DNA of 64,000 bases from Achromobacter xylosoxidans (GCF_001457475.1 NZ_LN831029.1:4898001-4962000), one strand, 5' to 3'. Counted from the stretch's first letter, positions 18,697 to 27,931 are shown. Notes: a model not told the origin generated them from the sequence alone. Translations and numbers: made by a program.

Positions 18697-19991
18697 TTGA
18701 ATACGGCGTCGGGTTTGTCCAGGCTGTCGGAACCTTCGATGGCGACCTTGCCCAGGTCCAGCAGCGCGATCACGCGCTCCAGGCTGCGGGTCTGGTCGAC
18801 CAGGCGGTCGATGGCGGCCTGCACCACGGCGTTGCCTTCCTTGTTGCCGTCGGCGATCATCTGGTCGTAGGTCTCGACCGTCTCGGCGTGGGTCTTCATG
18901 GCCTGCATGGCGGCCACGGTGGCGTCCAGCTTGGCGCGCACTTCCGCGTCCAGCTTCGGATCGCGCGCCTTGACCAGTTCCGACAGGCTGGCGCCCGACA
19001 CCTGCTTGCCATCGACGCGGGTGTACGCGCCCAGGTAGACGTTGCGGATGCCGATCTGGTTGTAGAAGTGCGAGTTGTGGGTATTGTCCGAGAAGCAGTC
19101 GTGCTCTTCCTCGGGATCGTGCAGCATCAGGCCGAGCTTCATGCGCTCGCCGGCCAGTTCGCCGTACGACAGGCTGCCCACGCCGGTCAGCATCGCCACC
19201 AGGCCGGCCTTGGGGTCTTCTTCCACGGCCTTGCGCGCGGCGCCGTCCTTCTGCCAATTGCCGACCATCTCTTCCAGGTCGGTCACCAGCAGGTCGGTCA
19301 CGGCCTTCAGGTAGGCGATGCGGCGTTCGCAGTTGCCGCCGGTGCACTGCTTGACGTCGTAGTCGGTGTGCGGGCGGTTGCCCGAGTGGCGCTCCTGCGG
19401 CGTGCCCTTGCGGTCGGCCGGTGCCGGGCCGGTGCCGTTAAGGTCCTGGCCCCACAGCAGGAATTCGATGGCGTGGTAGCCGGTGGCGACGTTGGCCTCG
19501 TTGCCGTCGGCCTCGTGCAGCACTTCGGACAGCAGCTTGGGCGTGATCTCGCTGACATCGACGGTCTTGCCGCCTACCGAGATCTTGGAGTTGGCGATGA
19601 CGTTGACCGCGTAGTAGGCGTTCTCGTCGTTCTCGGTGCCGTAGGAGGCGTCGACGTAGTCGATCAGGCCTTCGTCCAGCGGCCAGGCGTTCACGCGCCC
19701 TTCCCAGTCGTCGACGATCGGGTTGCCGAAGCGGAACGCCTCGGTCTGCTGGTACGGCACGCGCGCGTCCAGCCAGGCCCGGCGGGCGGCCTTGAGCGTG
19801 TCCGCGCTGGGCTTGGCGACCAGGGCGTTGATGGCCTCGCGCAGCGTCTTGGCGGAGGTCAGCGCGTCTTGATAGCCCGCCAGCGCCAGGTCTGAATAGT
19901 TCGCCACCACGGCCTTGGGCTGCGTGGCGGCATGAACCGTTCCCCCGAATGCCGCGACGGCCAGCGCCGCCCCCAACAACAACTTGCGCAT
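18693..19991 (-). CDS. Imelysin family protein (peptidase M75-like, ICMP/IrpA type)
   Basis: 432 residues with a Sec signal (ending GTVHAATQP). The conserved GYHAIEFLLWG gives the GxHxxE motif of imelysins, and the family's C-terminal HNSHFYNQIGIRNVYLG segment is present. The best-studied relatives are iron-regulated surface or periplasmic proteins (Pseudomonas IcmP, cyanobacterial IrpA). First gene of a four-gene operon running to 14884, with overlaps at both later junctions seen here. GGAG precedes the ATG at 19991. An AT-rich inverted repeat upstream may be its iron-responsive operator. Confidence 0.92.
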   Translation of the reverse strand: MRKLLLGAALAVAAFGGTVHAATQPKAVVANYSDLALAGYQDALTSAKTLREAINALVAKPSADTLKAARRAWLDARVPYQQTEAFRFGNPIVDDWEGRVNAWPLDEGLIDYVDASYGTENDENAYYAVNVIANSKISVGGKTVDVSEITPKLLSEVLHEADGNEANVATGYHAIEFLLWGQDLNGTGPAPADRKGTPQERHSGNRPHTDYDVKQCTGGNCERRIAYLKAVTDLLVTDLEEMVGNWQKDGAARKAVEEDPKAGLVAMLTGVGSLSYGELAGERMKLGLMLHDPEEEHDCFSDNTHNSHFYNQIGIRNVYLGAYTRVDGKQVSGASLSELVKARDPKLDAEVRAKLDATVAAMQAMKTHAETVETYDQMIADGNKEGNAVVQAAIDRLVDQTRSLERVIALLDLGKVAIEGSDSLDKPDAVFK

Positions 19992-20066
19992 CGACTTTCT
20001 CCCGTAAATCGGACGAAATCCACCCCGCGGCGGCCCCGTCCACACTTGAATTTGTGGATGCGAGTG

Positions 20067-20086
20067 TAAACAATTTTCGTTTGTTA
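20067..20086. promoter_or_regulatory. AT-rich inverted repeat upstream of the imelysin operon (possible Fur-type site)
   Basis: AACAA and TTGTT arms, seven bases apart, lie in a clearly AT-rich island about 80 bp upstream of the first imelysin gene. The match to the Fur consensus hexamers is weak; the proposal rests mainly on the iron-regulated habit of the operon. Confidence 0.3.
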
Positions 20087-20153
20087 TTCAGCGAAAAGTC
20101 AGATACCTGACGTTTATCCGAACGGAAAAAGCCAGCAAAACCGGGCCGGGGAC

Positions 20154-20182
20154 GAAAAAAAGCCCGGGAGCGGTCCCGGGCT
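20154..20182 (-). terminator. Terminator of the MHS transporter gene
   Basis: Stem AGCCCGGGA-CCGC-TCCCGGGCT followed on the minus strand by a T run, 27 bases after the transporter stop. Confidence 0.92.
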
Positions 20183-20208
20183 TCCTGCCAGCCAGGCCGG
20201 CCGGATGC

Positions 20209-21534
20209 TCAACGCTGCAACGGCGCCTTGGCGGTTTCCCTGGCGGCCAGCACCGACACGGCGGTCACCACCAGCGCGGCGGCCACGTACAGCGACACCG
20301 CCACGGTCGAACTCCACGACTTGAACAGGCTGGCGATGATCAGCGGCGCGAAGCCTCCGCCGACGATGCCGGCCAGCGTGTAGGCCAGCGACGACCCGGC
20401 GTAGCGCACCCGGCCCGGGAACTGCTCGGTGATGAAGGCGGCCTGCGGGCCGTACATCATCGCGTGGATCAACAGGCCCACCACCACCGCCGCGCAGATC
20501 GCGACCGGATGCGCGGTGTCCATCAGCGTGAAGAACACGAAGGCCCAGACCATGCCCAGCACCGCGCCGGCCACGTACACGGGACGGCGCCCGATCTTGT
20601 CCGACAAATGCCCGCACAGCGGCACGGCGATGGCATTGAGCGCCGCGCCCAGCATGGTGGCGCCCAGCGCCAGCGGCCGCGACAGGTGCAGCACGGTGGT
20701 CACGTAGGTCAGCGTGAACACCACCACCAGCGCGTACAGCACGTCCGAACCGATGCGCGAGCCGCCGGCCACCAGCAATTGGCGCCAGTGTTGCACCAGC
20801 ACTTCCTTGATCGGGGTGTTGGCGGTTTCGCGCTTCTGTTCCATTTCCAGGAACACCGGCGTTTCCTCGACCCCGCGGCGCAGCCACAGGCCGAACAGCA
20901 CCAGCGCCACGCTCGACACGAACGGCACGCGCCAGCCCCAGGCCTGGAATTCCTCGGGCGTGAGCCACAGCGAGATCAGCGCGATGAAGCCGGTGCCGAC
21001 CAGCGTGCCGCACGACGGGCCGACCTGCGTGAAGGACGCATTGCGGCCGCGCTGGTCGGGTTTGCCGTGTTCCATCGACAGCAGCACCGCGCCGGCCCAC
21101 TCGCCGCCCAGCGCCACGCCCTGGATGAAGCGCAATGCCACCAGCGCCACCGGCGCCCACACGCCCCAGGTGCCGTAGGTGGGCAGCATGCCCATCAGCC
21201 CGGTCGACACGCCCATGATGACCAAGGTGGCGACCAGCACGAACTTGCGCCCCAGGCGGTCGCCCAGGTGGCCGAAGACGAAACCGCCCAGCGGCCGCGA
21301 GACGTAGCCCACGGCATAGGTCGAGAACGCCAGGATGGTGCCGGTCAGCGGGTCGAACGACGGGAAGAAGATGGCGTTGAACACCAACGCCGCCATCAGG
21401 TTGTAGATAGTGAAGTCGTACCACTCCAGCGTGGTGCCAACCGAACTGGCCATCGCCAGTTTCTTCATCTTCATGTTGTCGGGCGCCGCGCCGCCGTGGG
21501 CGGACGCGGGCGCGTGCAAGGTGTTCTCAGCCAT
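20209..21534 (-). CDS. MFS transporter, metabolite:H+ symporter (MHS) subfamily
   Basis: 441 residues and about twelve membrane segments. The MHS start pattern is clear (SSVGTTLEWYDFTIYNLMAA), with the loop-2 motif GHLGDRLGRKFVL and a repeat of it, GHLSDKIGRRPVY, in the second half. The family imports carboxylates, betaines or aromatic acids with protons. Upstream on the same strand lie an alpha/beta-barrel protein and a LysR regulator, suggesting a small catabolic unit; the substrate is not evident. Confidence 0.9.
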   Translation of the reverse strand: MAENTLHAPASAHGGAAPDNMKMKKLAMASSVGTTLEWYDFTIYNLMAALVFNAIFFPSFDPLTGTILAFSTYAVGYVSRPLGGFVFGHLGDRLGRKFVLVATLVIMGVSTGLMGMLPTYGTWGVWAPVALVALRFIQGVALGGEWAGAVLLSMEHGKPDQRGRNASFTQVGPSCGTLVGTGFIALISLWLTPEEFQAWGWRVPFVSSVALVLFGLWLRRGVEETPVFLEMEQKRETANTPIKEVLVQHWRQLLVAGGSRIGSDVLYALVVVFTLTYVTTVLHLSRPLALGATMLGAALNAIAVPLCGHLSDKIGRRPVYVAGAVLGMVWAFVFFTLMDTAHPVAICAAVVVGLLIHAMMYGPQAAFITEQFPGRVRYAGSSLAYTLAGIVGGGFAPLIIASLFKSWSSTVAVSLYVAAALVVTAVSVLAARETAKAPLQR

Positions 21535-21582
21535 TGTGGTTCCCCATGTCTGTGTGTGTGGCGTTGCGGCGCTTGGCGCGCG

Positions 21583-22251
21583 TCAACGCAAGTCGGCCGC
21601 GGCCAGCTTCCAGCCCAGCTCCAGCAGCCAGGTGTCGGCGCCGCGCGTGCCGAACGCCGCGGCCGCCTGTTCGCCCAAGGCCTGGGCCACACCCGCCGAG
21701 CTGGCTTCGATCACGAAGAGCGGATCGAGGCGACGGTTTTCGGTGGATTCGCGCGGCAACGGACCGCTCAGGGCGGCATCCGGCGCCAGCAGATAGGACT
21801 GAACGAAGCCATCGGCCCGGGCCAGCGCCGCGCCCGCCTCGGCCGCCCGCGTCCGCAGCGCCTCGGCATCGCCGCCAAACACCAGCGGCAGCACCGCGAT
21901 GTGGCTCCCGCTGCCGAAGCCGGTCACGGCCTGCACCGCGCACACCCGCCGCATCGGATCGCGCATGCGGTCCAGGTTGGTCACGGACCACGGCGTCTGG
22001 CGCTCGAACGCGGCGCGGTAGTCCGCGGTGGTGAAGGCGCCCAGCGATTGCGTGCGGTACAGCCCCAGGTACTTGCGGCCGCCGGACAGCGAGAAATAGC
22101 GCGCGCCCGACAGGAAGCCGGGGATGCGCACGCGTTCTTCGACGTGCTCGCGGTCGTACCAGCGATTGAAATCGGTCTCGAAAGCGGGATCGACGTCGCA
22201 GGCGACGAACAGCATGCCGTTGGGCGTGGACGGAGTGGTGGCTTGGCTCAT
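21583..22251 (-). CDS. Predicted dimeric alpha/beta-barrel protein (DUF4286/EthD-like)
   Basis: 222 residues, not assigned to a specific enzyme. Two ferredoxin-like halves seem present: the first (MLFVACDVDPAFETDFNRWYD...HVEERVRIPGF) reads like EthD/DUF4286-type barrels that bind small molecules. It precedes the MHS transporter by 48 bases and probably shares its transcript. The ATG at 22251 lacks a strong ribosome site; a longer start at 22308 (MAASAEDES) is possible. A role in metabolism of the transported compound is inference. Confidence 0.7.
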   Translation of the reverse strand: MSQATTPSTPNGMLFVACDVDPAFETDFNRWYDREHVEERVRIPGFLSGARYFSLSGGRKYLGLYRTQSLGAFTTADYRAAFERQTPWSVTNLDRMRDPMRRVCAVQAVTGFGSGSHIAVLPLVFGGDAEALRTRAAEAGAALARADGFVQSYLLAPDAALSGPLPRESTENRRLDPLFVIEASSAGVAQALGEQAAAAFGTRGADTWLLELGWKLAAADLR

Positions 22252-22373
22252 GGAACGAAGAAATCCCTGCGATAACGGAAGGGACTCATCTTCGGCCGAG
22301 GCGGCCATGCCCGACAAACGAGTAATTTTTCGCGCCAGCAATAAAATTATTGAGCGCCGACCTAGGGATAACG

Positions 22374-23285
22374 CTATTGCGCGGATCCGAATTTTGGCGG
22401 CGTGACCGACGCGGTGTATTGGTCCGACGCGCGGCAGGCCAGTTCGGCCACCAGCCGGATCGCGTCCGAGCCGGCGCCTTCCAGGTAGCTCACCACCAGC
22501 AGTTGCGGTGGCACCGGCACGTCGCAGCGGATCATCTGCACTTCGCCGCGCGCCACGTATTCGTAGATCGGCGGCAGCGGCACCAGGGCGCGGCCAAAGC
22601 CGCTGCGCACCAGCCGCGCCAGCGCCGAGATCGAGCTGACGCAGTGCACCTTGCCCAGGGGCAGCCCGGCTTCCCGGAACAGCCCTTTCAATGCCTCATG
22701 CGGCTGCGAACCGGGGCTCATGGTCAGCACCGGTTCGGCCAGCAGCTGCTGCACCGTCAGCGCATCTTCATCACCGGCCGGCCCCACCCAGCCCATTTCC
22801 ATCGGCAGGCAGGGCGTGCTGATGACGCCGGTGTCGGTCAGCAGATCGGTCTGGAAGGCAATATCGAGCGTGCCTTCGCGCAGGCCACGATGCAGGGCGC
22901 GGGTGGTCTCCGAGGTCAGCTGCACCTCGATGCCCGGATAGGTCGAGCGCAGGTTCGTCAGGAAACCGATCAGCCAGGTGTGCACCACCGTCTCGATGGC
23001 GCCGATGCGCACCAGCCCGAACACCTCGTCGCCGGTGCGGCCCAGCGACAGGATCTGCTGGCGCAGCTGCAGCAGGCGCTCACCGTAATCCAGCAGGCGC
23101 GTGCCCACCGCCGTGAGCCGCAGCTCCTTGGCATCGCGCTCGAACAGGCGCGCGCCGATGTCCTCCTCGAGCGAGGCGATGCGGTTGGCCACCGCGGCCT
23201 GAGTGATGTGCAGGCGGTCGCTGGCCGCGCGAAAACTGCCCAGGCGGGCGGACCACAGGAATGCTTCGACAAAACGGGTATTCAT
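22374..23285 (-). CDS. LysR-family transcriptional regulator
   Basis: 303 residues. The N-terminal helix-turn-helix (GSFRAASDRLHITQAAVANRIASLEEDIGARLFERD cut short here: residues about 15-50) and substrate-binding domain are typical. It lies upstream of the barrel/MHS genes on the same strand and diverges across 280 bp from the ABC transporter operon, so either or both could be targets. In the cyanuric acid atz system a LysR protein (AtzR) works with nitrogen control, which makes the rightward operon an attractive target here. Confidence 0.92.
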   Translation of the reverse strand: MNTRFVEAFLWSARLGSFRAASDRLHITQAAVANRIASLEEDIGARLFERDAKELRLTAVGTRLLDYGERLLQLRQQILSLGRTGDEVFGLVRIGAIETVVHTWLIGFLTNLRSTYPGIEVQLTSETTRALHRGLREGTLDIAFQTDLLTDTGVISTPCLPMEMGWVGPAGDEDALTVQQLLAEPVLTMSPGSQPHEALKGLFREAGLPLGKVHCVSSISALARLVRSGFGRALVPLPPIYEYVARGEVQMIRCDVPVPPQLLVVSYLEGAGSDAIRLVAELACRASDQYTASVTPPKFGSAQ

Positions 23286-23419
23286 ATCCACGCCATGGCG
23301 CGCCTGGCGACGCGCCCTTTTCAGGAACGGCGGGGCGGCAGGCCCCGGCCTGTTCACATCCTAACGCCTGGCGCGCCGCTCGCGCCATGATGCAACGCAC
23401 GCCCTCTCGCGGTGCCGCG

Positions 23420-23436
23420 TGCACCAGCATGGTTCA
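23420..23436. promoter_or_regulatory. NtrC-like binding site
   Basis: TGCACCAGCATGGTTCA differs from the enterobacterial NtrC consensus (TGCACCA-N3-TGGTGCA) at one position. It lies 52 bases upstream of the sigma-54 promoter, a workable activator distance. Confidence 0.55.
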
Positions 23437-23487
23437 TGCGCCGCGCCCGGATGGCGCCGCGGGGCGCGAAAACCGGGCAAAAGGCGG

Positions 23488-23504
23488 TTGGCACGGGTCT
23501 TGCT
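23488..23504 (+). promoter_or_regulatory. Sigma-54 (RpoN) promoter of the ABC/Atz-like operon
   Basis: TTGGCACG-GGTC-TTGCT matches the -24/-12 consensus (TTGGCACG-N4-TTGCW) completely. Transcription would start near 23516, about 50 bases before the first gene. This points to nitrogen-limitation control. Confidence 0.8.
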
Positions 23505-23521
23505 TGATGACTGGTATGCAA

Positions 23522-23535
23522 GCTTGTCTACAAGC
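23522..23535. promoter_or_regulatory. Candidate GntR operator in the leader of the ABC operon
   Basis: GCTTGT-CT-ACAAGC is a perfect palindrome containing TTGTCTACAA, the type of site often bound by FCD-subfamily GntR proteins. It falls just after the predicted transcription start, where a repressor would block. The GntR gene at the operon end is the obvious candidate binder; this link is inferred. Confidence 0.55.
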
Positions 23536-23565
23536 GCCCGTCACTTTTCCGACCAGGAGTCCCGC

Positions 23566-24573
23566 ATGACCGACCGCCCCGCGCCCTTCGCTTTCAATGC
23601 CACCCGCCGCCGGCTGATGCAAGGCGCCGCGCTGGGCGCCGCCACGCTGGCCGCGCCGGCCCTGGTGCGGGCGCAGTCGGGCCCGGTCATCCGCATCGGC
23701 TACTGGCCGGTCGCGGCCGGCCTGCCGTTCTACGCCGCCATCGAAAAGGGCTATTTCAAGGAAGCCGGCCTGAACGTCGAGCCGCTCAAGTTCGCCGGCG
23801 CCCAGCAGGTCATGGAAGCCATGCTGGCGGGCCGCGCCGACGGCAGCGCCAACGGCACCGGCTCGGCCAACCTGGCCATCGGCGAGATCGCCTCGCCCGG
23901 CCTGTTCAAGATATTCGCCTCGAATCCCAGCAACGCCAGGAACGTGCTGGACGAGTTCATCGTCGCGAAAGACAGTCCCATTAAATCCATCGCAGACCTC
24001 AAGGGGAAAAAGGTCGGTTCTGGACCCGGCATCCAGAATGCCACGCTGGCCAAAGCAGTGCTGGAGCGCGCCGGCGCAACCGGGGCGACCGTGGTCGAGC
24101 TGGCGATCAGCCAGCACGTCGCCGCGGTCGCCGCCGGCCAGTTGGATGCGTGCTACACGCTCGAGCCCACCGGCACGGTCGGGCGCTTGAACGGCACCAC
24201 CCGCGTGCTCGAGGCGGGCGTGATCGCCAAATACGTGCTGGGCGATCCGATGGCGCCGTGGTTCGGCGGCTCGGCCTCGCTGACCACCGCGTTCCTGAAG
24301 AAGCATCCCGAGGAAAGCAGGAAATTCATCGCCGCCTACGCCCGCGGCATCGAGCTGATCCGCAGCAAGCCCGACGAGGCGCGCCCCTTCATGAAGGGCT
24401 ACACCGCCATCGAAGGTCCCATGACCGAAGCCGTGCCGCTGGCCGCCTACACGCTCTACAACGAGTTCACCCCCAGCGACATCCAGTACTTCCAGAAATT
24501 CTTCGACCTGTTCGCCGACAAGGGCATCTTCGCGCAGAAGGTGGACGTGGCCTCGATGCTGTACAAGGGCTGA
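23566..24573 (+). CDS. ABC transporter substrate-binding protein (NMT1/SsuA-like)
   Basis: 335 residues with a twin-arginine-like signal (TRRRLMQGAAL) and the periplasmic binding fold used for sulfonates, taurine, nitrate-like and pyrimidine compounds (IRIGYWPVAAGLPFYAAIEKGYF, ISQHVAAVAAGQLDACYTLEP). First gene of the operon behind the sigma-54 promoter; AGGAG precedes the ATG. The amidohydrolase genes downstream suggest a nitrogen-rich ligand such as a ureide or amide, but the ligand is not visible in the sequence. Confidence 0.9.
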   Translation: MTDRPAPFAFNATRRRLMQGAALGAATLAAPALVRAQSGPVIRIGYWPVAAGLPFYAAIEKGYFKEAGLNVEPLKFAGAQQVMEAMLAGRADGSANGTGSANLAIGEIASPGLFKIFASNPSNARNVLDEFIVAKDSPIKSIADLKGKKVGSGPGIQNATLAKAVLERAGATGATVVELAISQHVAAVAAGQLDACYTLEPTGTVGRLNGTTRVLEAGVIAKYVLGDPMAPWFGGSASLTTAFLKKHPEESRKFIAAYARGIELIRSKPDEARPFMKGYTAIEGPMTEAVPLAAYTLYNEFTPSDIQYFQKFFDLFADKGIFAQKVDVASMLYKG

Positions 24574-24576
24574 GCC

Positions 24577-25491
24577 ATGGACGCGATCAACGCCAACCGC
24601 GCCAGCGCGGCCCCGGCCGGCGGCGCCGGCCACGCGGCCGTCGCGACGGCGGCCGCCCACCCGGCCGCCGGGTCGCCGGGCAAAACCGCCCGCGCCGGCA
24701 TGCCTGCCGCCGCGCCCGCCTCGCGCCCGCCGCGCACCTGGACCGCCGCGCGCCTGCTGCCGCTGATCGGCCCGCTGGCGCTGTACGTGGTGTGGGACCT
24801 GGTGGTGCGCCTGCAACTGGTCAGCCCGGTGCTGCTGCCCACGCCCGACGCCACGCTGGTGGCACTGGCCAAGGGCATGGCCGGCGGCCCGCTGCTGGGC
24901 GACTTCCTGGCCTCGGTCAGCCGCACGCTGCAGGCCTTCGTCATCGCCGGCGTGATCGGCGTGCCGCTCGGCGTGCTGCTGGGCAGCAATGAAAAAGCCT
25001 ACCGCAGCGTCGAATTCCTGGTGGACTTCTTCCGCTCGACGCCGTCGTCGGCGCTGATCCCGCTGTTCCTGATGATCTTCGGCGTGACCGACATGAACAA
25101 GATCGCCATCGCCGCCTTCGCCGCGGTGCTGGTGATCCTGTTCAACAGCGCCTACGGCGTCATCAATGCGCGCAAGCAGCGCGTGATGGCGGCGCGGGTG
25201 ATGGGCGCCTCGCGCTGGCAGATCTTCAAGGACGTGCTGATCTGGGAAAGCCTGCAACCCACCTTCGTCGGCCTGCGCAGCGGCGTATCGATGGCGCTGG
25301 TCATCGTGATCGTGGCCGAGATGTTCATCGGCTCGGACAGCGGGCTCGGCAACCGCATCATCAACGCCCAGCAGGTGCTGAACGTGCGCGACATGTACGC
25401 CTCGATCCTGGCCGCCGGCGCGCTCGGCTACGTTCTCAACATCCTTTTCCTGGTGCTGGAAAAGCGCGTGGTCCACTGGAGCGGCCGATAA
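24577..25491 (+). CDS. ABC transporter permease (SsuC/TauC-like)
   Basis: 304 residues. A long low-complexity Ala/Gly/Pro cytoplasmic N-terminus (about residues 8-55) precedes six membrane segments. The EAA loop that contacts the ATPase is visible (VMGASRWQIFKDVLIWESLQPTF). It starts three bases after the receptor gene and ends two bases before the ATPase gene, so the three form one importer. Confidence 0.92.
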   Translation: MDAINANRASAAPAGGAGHAAVATAAAHPAAGSPGKTARAGMPAAAPASRPPRTWTAARLLPLIGPLALYVVWDLVVRLQLVSPVLLPTPDATLVALAKGMAGGPLLGDFLASVSRTLQAFVIAGVIGVPLGVLLGSNEKAYRSVEFLVDFFRSTPSSALIPLFLMIFGVTDMNKIAIAAFAAVLVILFNSAYGVINARKQRVMAARVMGASRWQIFKDVLIWESLQPTFVGLRSGVSMALVIVIVAEMFIGSDSGLGNRIINAQQVLNVRDMYASILAAGALGYVLNILFLVLEKRVVHWSGR

Positions 25492-25493
25492 TC

Positions 25494-26315
25494 ATGTCCA
25501 CCGTCATCAATCCCGTCATCGCCCCCGCCCCCACGCCCGCGCCGTTCCGGCCGGGCCCGGCCGGCACCCACATCACCATCCGCGGCCTGACCAAGTATTT
25601 CGCCGGCTGGCCGCTGTACGAGGACTTCAACCTCGACATCCCCAAGGGCAAGATCGTCTCGGTGTTCGGCCCCAACGGCTGCGGCAAGTCGACGCTGATC
25701 AACATGATCGCCGGTCTCATCCCCATCGATGCCGGCGAGATCCTGTTCGACGGCAAGTCGCTGGCCCAGACCAAGATCGGCTACGTCTTCCAGAACTACC
25801 GCGAGGCCATGTTCCCGTGGCTGCGCACCATCGACAACATCGCCTACCCGCTGCGCCTGGAAGGCCGCGGCAAGGCCGAAGTCGACGCGCGCGTGGAAGA
25901 GCTGGTGGCCTCGTTCGACGTCAAGTTCGACCTCAAGCGCTATCCCTACGAACTGTCGGGCGGCCAGCAGCAGACGGCCTCCATCATGCGCGCGCTGGCC
26001 CCGGGACCGGAAGTGCTGTTCCTGGACGAGCCGTTTTCGGCGCTGGACTTCGAGATGACGCTGTTCATCCGCGAAAAGCTGCAGGAAGTCTTCATGCAGA
26101 CCGGCACCACCATGCTGCTGGTGTCGCACGACCTGGAGGAAGCCGTGTACCTGGCCGACCAGGTGCTGCTGCTGACCAAGCGCCCCACCCGCGTGGCCGA
26201 GATCCTGGACTACGGCGACGCCCGCCCACGCACCGTCGAGACGCTGTCCGAGCCCAGCTTCATCGGCATGAAGAAGCTGAGCCTGGAGATCTTCCAGCGC
26301 GAAGTCCGTCGCTGA
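25494..26315 (+). CDS. ABC transporter ATP-binding protein (SsuB/TauB-like)
   Basis: 273 residues. Walker A FGPNGCGKST, signature LSGGQQQTASIMRAL, Walker B VLFLDEPFSALD and H-loop LLVSHDLEEAVYLAD are all intact. It powers import with the adjacent permease and receptor. Confidence 0.94.
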   Translation: MSTVINPVIAPAPTPAPFRPGPAGTHITIRGLTKYFAGWPLYEDFNLDIPKGKIVSVFGPNGCGKSTLINMIAGLIPIDAGEILFDGKSLAQTKIGYVFQNYREAMFPWLRTIDNIAYPLRLEGRGKAEVDARVEELVASFDVKFDLKRYPYELSGGQQQTASIMRALAPGPEVLFLDEPFSALDFEMTLFIREKLQEVFMQTGTTMLLVSHDLEEAVYLADQVLLLTKRPTRVAEILDYGDARPRTVETLSEPSFIGMKKLSLEIFQREVRR

Positions 26316-26343
26316 CACGCAACGCCATTCACGGGAGTCCGCC

Positions 26344-26526
26344 ATGACCCAGGAAACCATCGACCAATACGTGCGCAGCGCGCTGGCGCTGGCCGGCTAC
26401 GCCCTGCGCGAACCGGCCACGGCCGAAGTGGCGCGGCAATTCACGCGCATCCACGACATCGCCTCGACCTTCGTCGACGAAGCCTTGCCGGTGGAGCTGG
26501 AATCGGCCGCGGTGTTCCGTCCATGA
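26344..26526 (+). CDS. AtzG-like (DUF4089) small subunit
   Basis: 60 residues, the size of the AtzG/DUF4089 family. AtzG forms a complex with the amidase AtzE in cyanuric acid degradation (1-carboxybiuret hydrolysis); the equivalent in Klebsiella oxalurate metabolism is HpxX. The stop overlaps the AtzE-like start by four bases, as expected for obligate partners. A good GGGAG site precedes it. Confidence 0.85.
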   Translation: MTQETIDQYVRSALALAGYALREPATAEVARQFTRIHDIASTFVDEALPVELESAAVFRP

Positions 26527-27911
26527 ACGGCGCCGTCCTCGACCTGGCGCGGCAGATCCGCGCCGGCGAACGCAGCGCGGCGGCGGTGCTCGAAGCCACG
26601 CTGGCCCGCATCCGCGCCGCCGATGCGCGCTACAACTGCTTCACCGCCGTCACCGAAAGCCGGGCGCGCCAGGAAGCCGCCGCCATCGACGCGCGCCGCG
26701 CCCGCGGCGACACCCTGCCGCCGTTGGCCGGCGTGCCCTACGCGGTCAAGAACCTGTTCGACACCGCCGAGGAGGTAACGCTGGCCGGGGGCCGCGTCAA
26801 CGCCGCCAACCCGCCCGCGCCACGCGACGCCGCGCTGGTCGCGCGGCTGCACAAGGCCGGCGCCGTGCTGGTGGGCGCGCTCAACATGGACGAACACGCC
26901 TACGGTTTCACCACCGAGAACTCGCACTACGGCGCCAGCCGCAATCCGCACGACCCCGCCCGCATCGCCGGCGGCTCGTCGGGTGGCAGCGCGGCCGCGG
27001 TGGCCGGCGGCCTCGTGCCGCTGACGCTGGGCTCGGACACCAACGGCTCGATCCGCGTGCCGGCCTCGCTGTGCGGCGTGTTCGGCCTGAAGCCGACCTT
27101 CGGCCGCCTGCCGCGCACCGGCTCATTCCCCTTCGTCGGCAGCCTCGACCACCTGGGTCCGTTCGCGACCGACACGGCCAGCCTGGCCGCAGCCTACGAC
27201 GCGCTGCAAGGCCCGGATGCCGAGGATGCCGCCTGCGCCCAGCGCGCCGTCGAACCCGTGCTGGCGGAGCTGTCTTCGGACCGCCCGCTGCGCGTGGCCG
27301 TGCTGGGCGGCTACTTCGCGCACTGGGCCGGCCCCGAGGCGCGCCAGGCCGTGCAACTGGCCGCGCGCGCGCTCGCGGCCACCGAGATCGTCGAACTGGC
27401 CAGCGCCGAACAGGCGCGCGCCGCGGCCTTCGTCATCACGGCGGCCGAGGGCGGCGCGCTGCATCGCCGCCGTCTGGTCACGCACTACGACTACTACGAA
27501 CCCCATTCACGCGACCGCCTGGTCGCCGGCAGCCTGGTGCCTGCCGCCTGGGTGCAGCAGGCCCAGCGGGTGCGCCACCGCGTCTACCGCGAAGCCATGG
27601 CGCTGTTCGCGCGCTACGACGTGCTGATCGCCCCGGCCACGCCGGTGCCCGCCACCGCCATCGGCACCGAGACCCTGGCCCTGGCCGGCCAGTCACTGCC
27701 CGCGCGCGCCAGCATGGGCCTGCTGACGCAGCCGATCTCCTGCCTTGGCCTGCCGGTGTGCGCCGCGCCCACCTGGCCGGGCATCGGCGCCGACGCGCAC
27801 CTGCCACTGGGCGTCCAATTGATCGCCGCGCCGTGGCGCGAGGCCGATTGCCTGCTGGCCGCGCGGCGGCTGGAACAGGCGGGCGTTGCCACCGTTCGTC
27901 CCCTCTCCTGA
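26523..27911 (+). CDS. AtzE/HpxY-family amidohydrolase (amidase signature)
   Basis: 462 residues. The amidase-signature triad region is visible: lysine in AVKNLFD (about residue 78), the glycine/serine-rich GGSSGGSAAAVAGG (about 150-163) and the nucleophile region SDTNGSIRVPASLCGVFGLKP. With the DUF4089 subunit it matches AtzE of triazine breakdown or HpxY of purine/oxalurate breakdown. No other atz or allantoin genes are in the window, so the exact amide substrate is open. Confidence 0.88.
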   Translation: MNGAVLDLARQIRAGERSAAAVLEATLARIRAADARYNCFTAVTESRARQEAAAIDARRARGDTLPPLAGVPYAVKNLFDTAEEVTLAGGRVNAANPPAPRDAALVARLHKAGAVLVGALNMDEHAYGFTTENSHYGASRNPHDPARIAGGSSGGSAAAVAGGLVPLTLGSDTNGSIRVPASLCGVFGLKPTFGRLPRTGSFPFVGSLDHLGPFATDTASLAAAYDALQGPDAEDAACAQRAVEPVLAELSSDRPLRVAVLGGYFAHWAGPEARQAVQLAARALAATEIVELASAEQARAAAFVITAAEGGALHRRRLVTHYDYYEPHSRDRLVAGSLVPAAWVQQAQRVRHRVYREAMALFARYDVLIAPATPVPATAIGTETLALAGQSLPARASMGLLTQPISCLGLPVCAAPTWPGIGADAHLPLGVQLIAAPWREADCLLAARRLEQAGVATVRPLS

Positions 27912-27931
27912 CCCGCCAACCGAGGCCGTCC

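Noticed and set aside
20067..20086. A definite Fur box for the imelysin operon
   Set aside because: The inverted repeat matches the Fur hexamers poorly; it is kept only as a low-confidence candidate.
23434..25476. A 680-residue minus-strand frame across the ABC receptor and permease genes
   Set aside because: It is opposite two well-recognised genes and rich in His/Gln/Asp runs typical of antisense frames in high-GC DNA.
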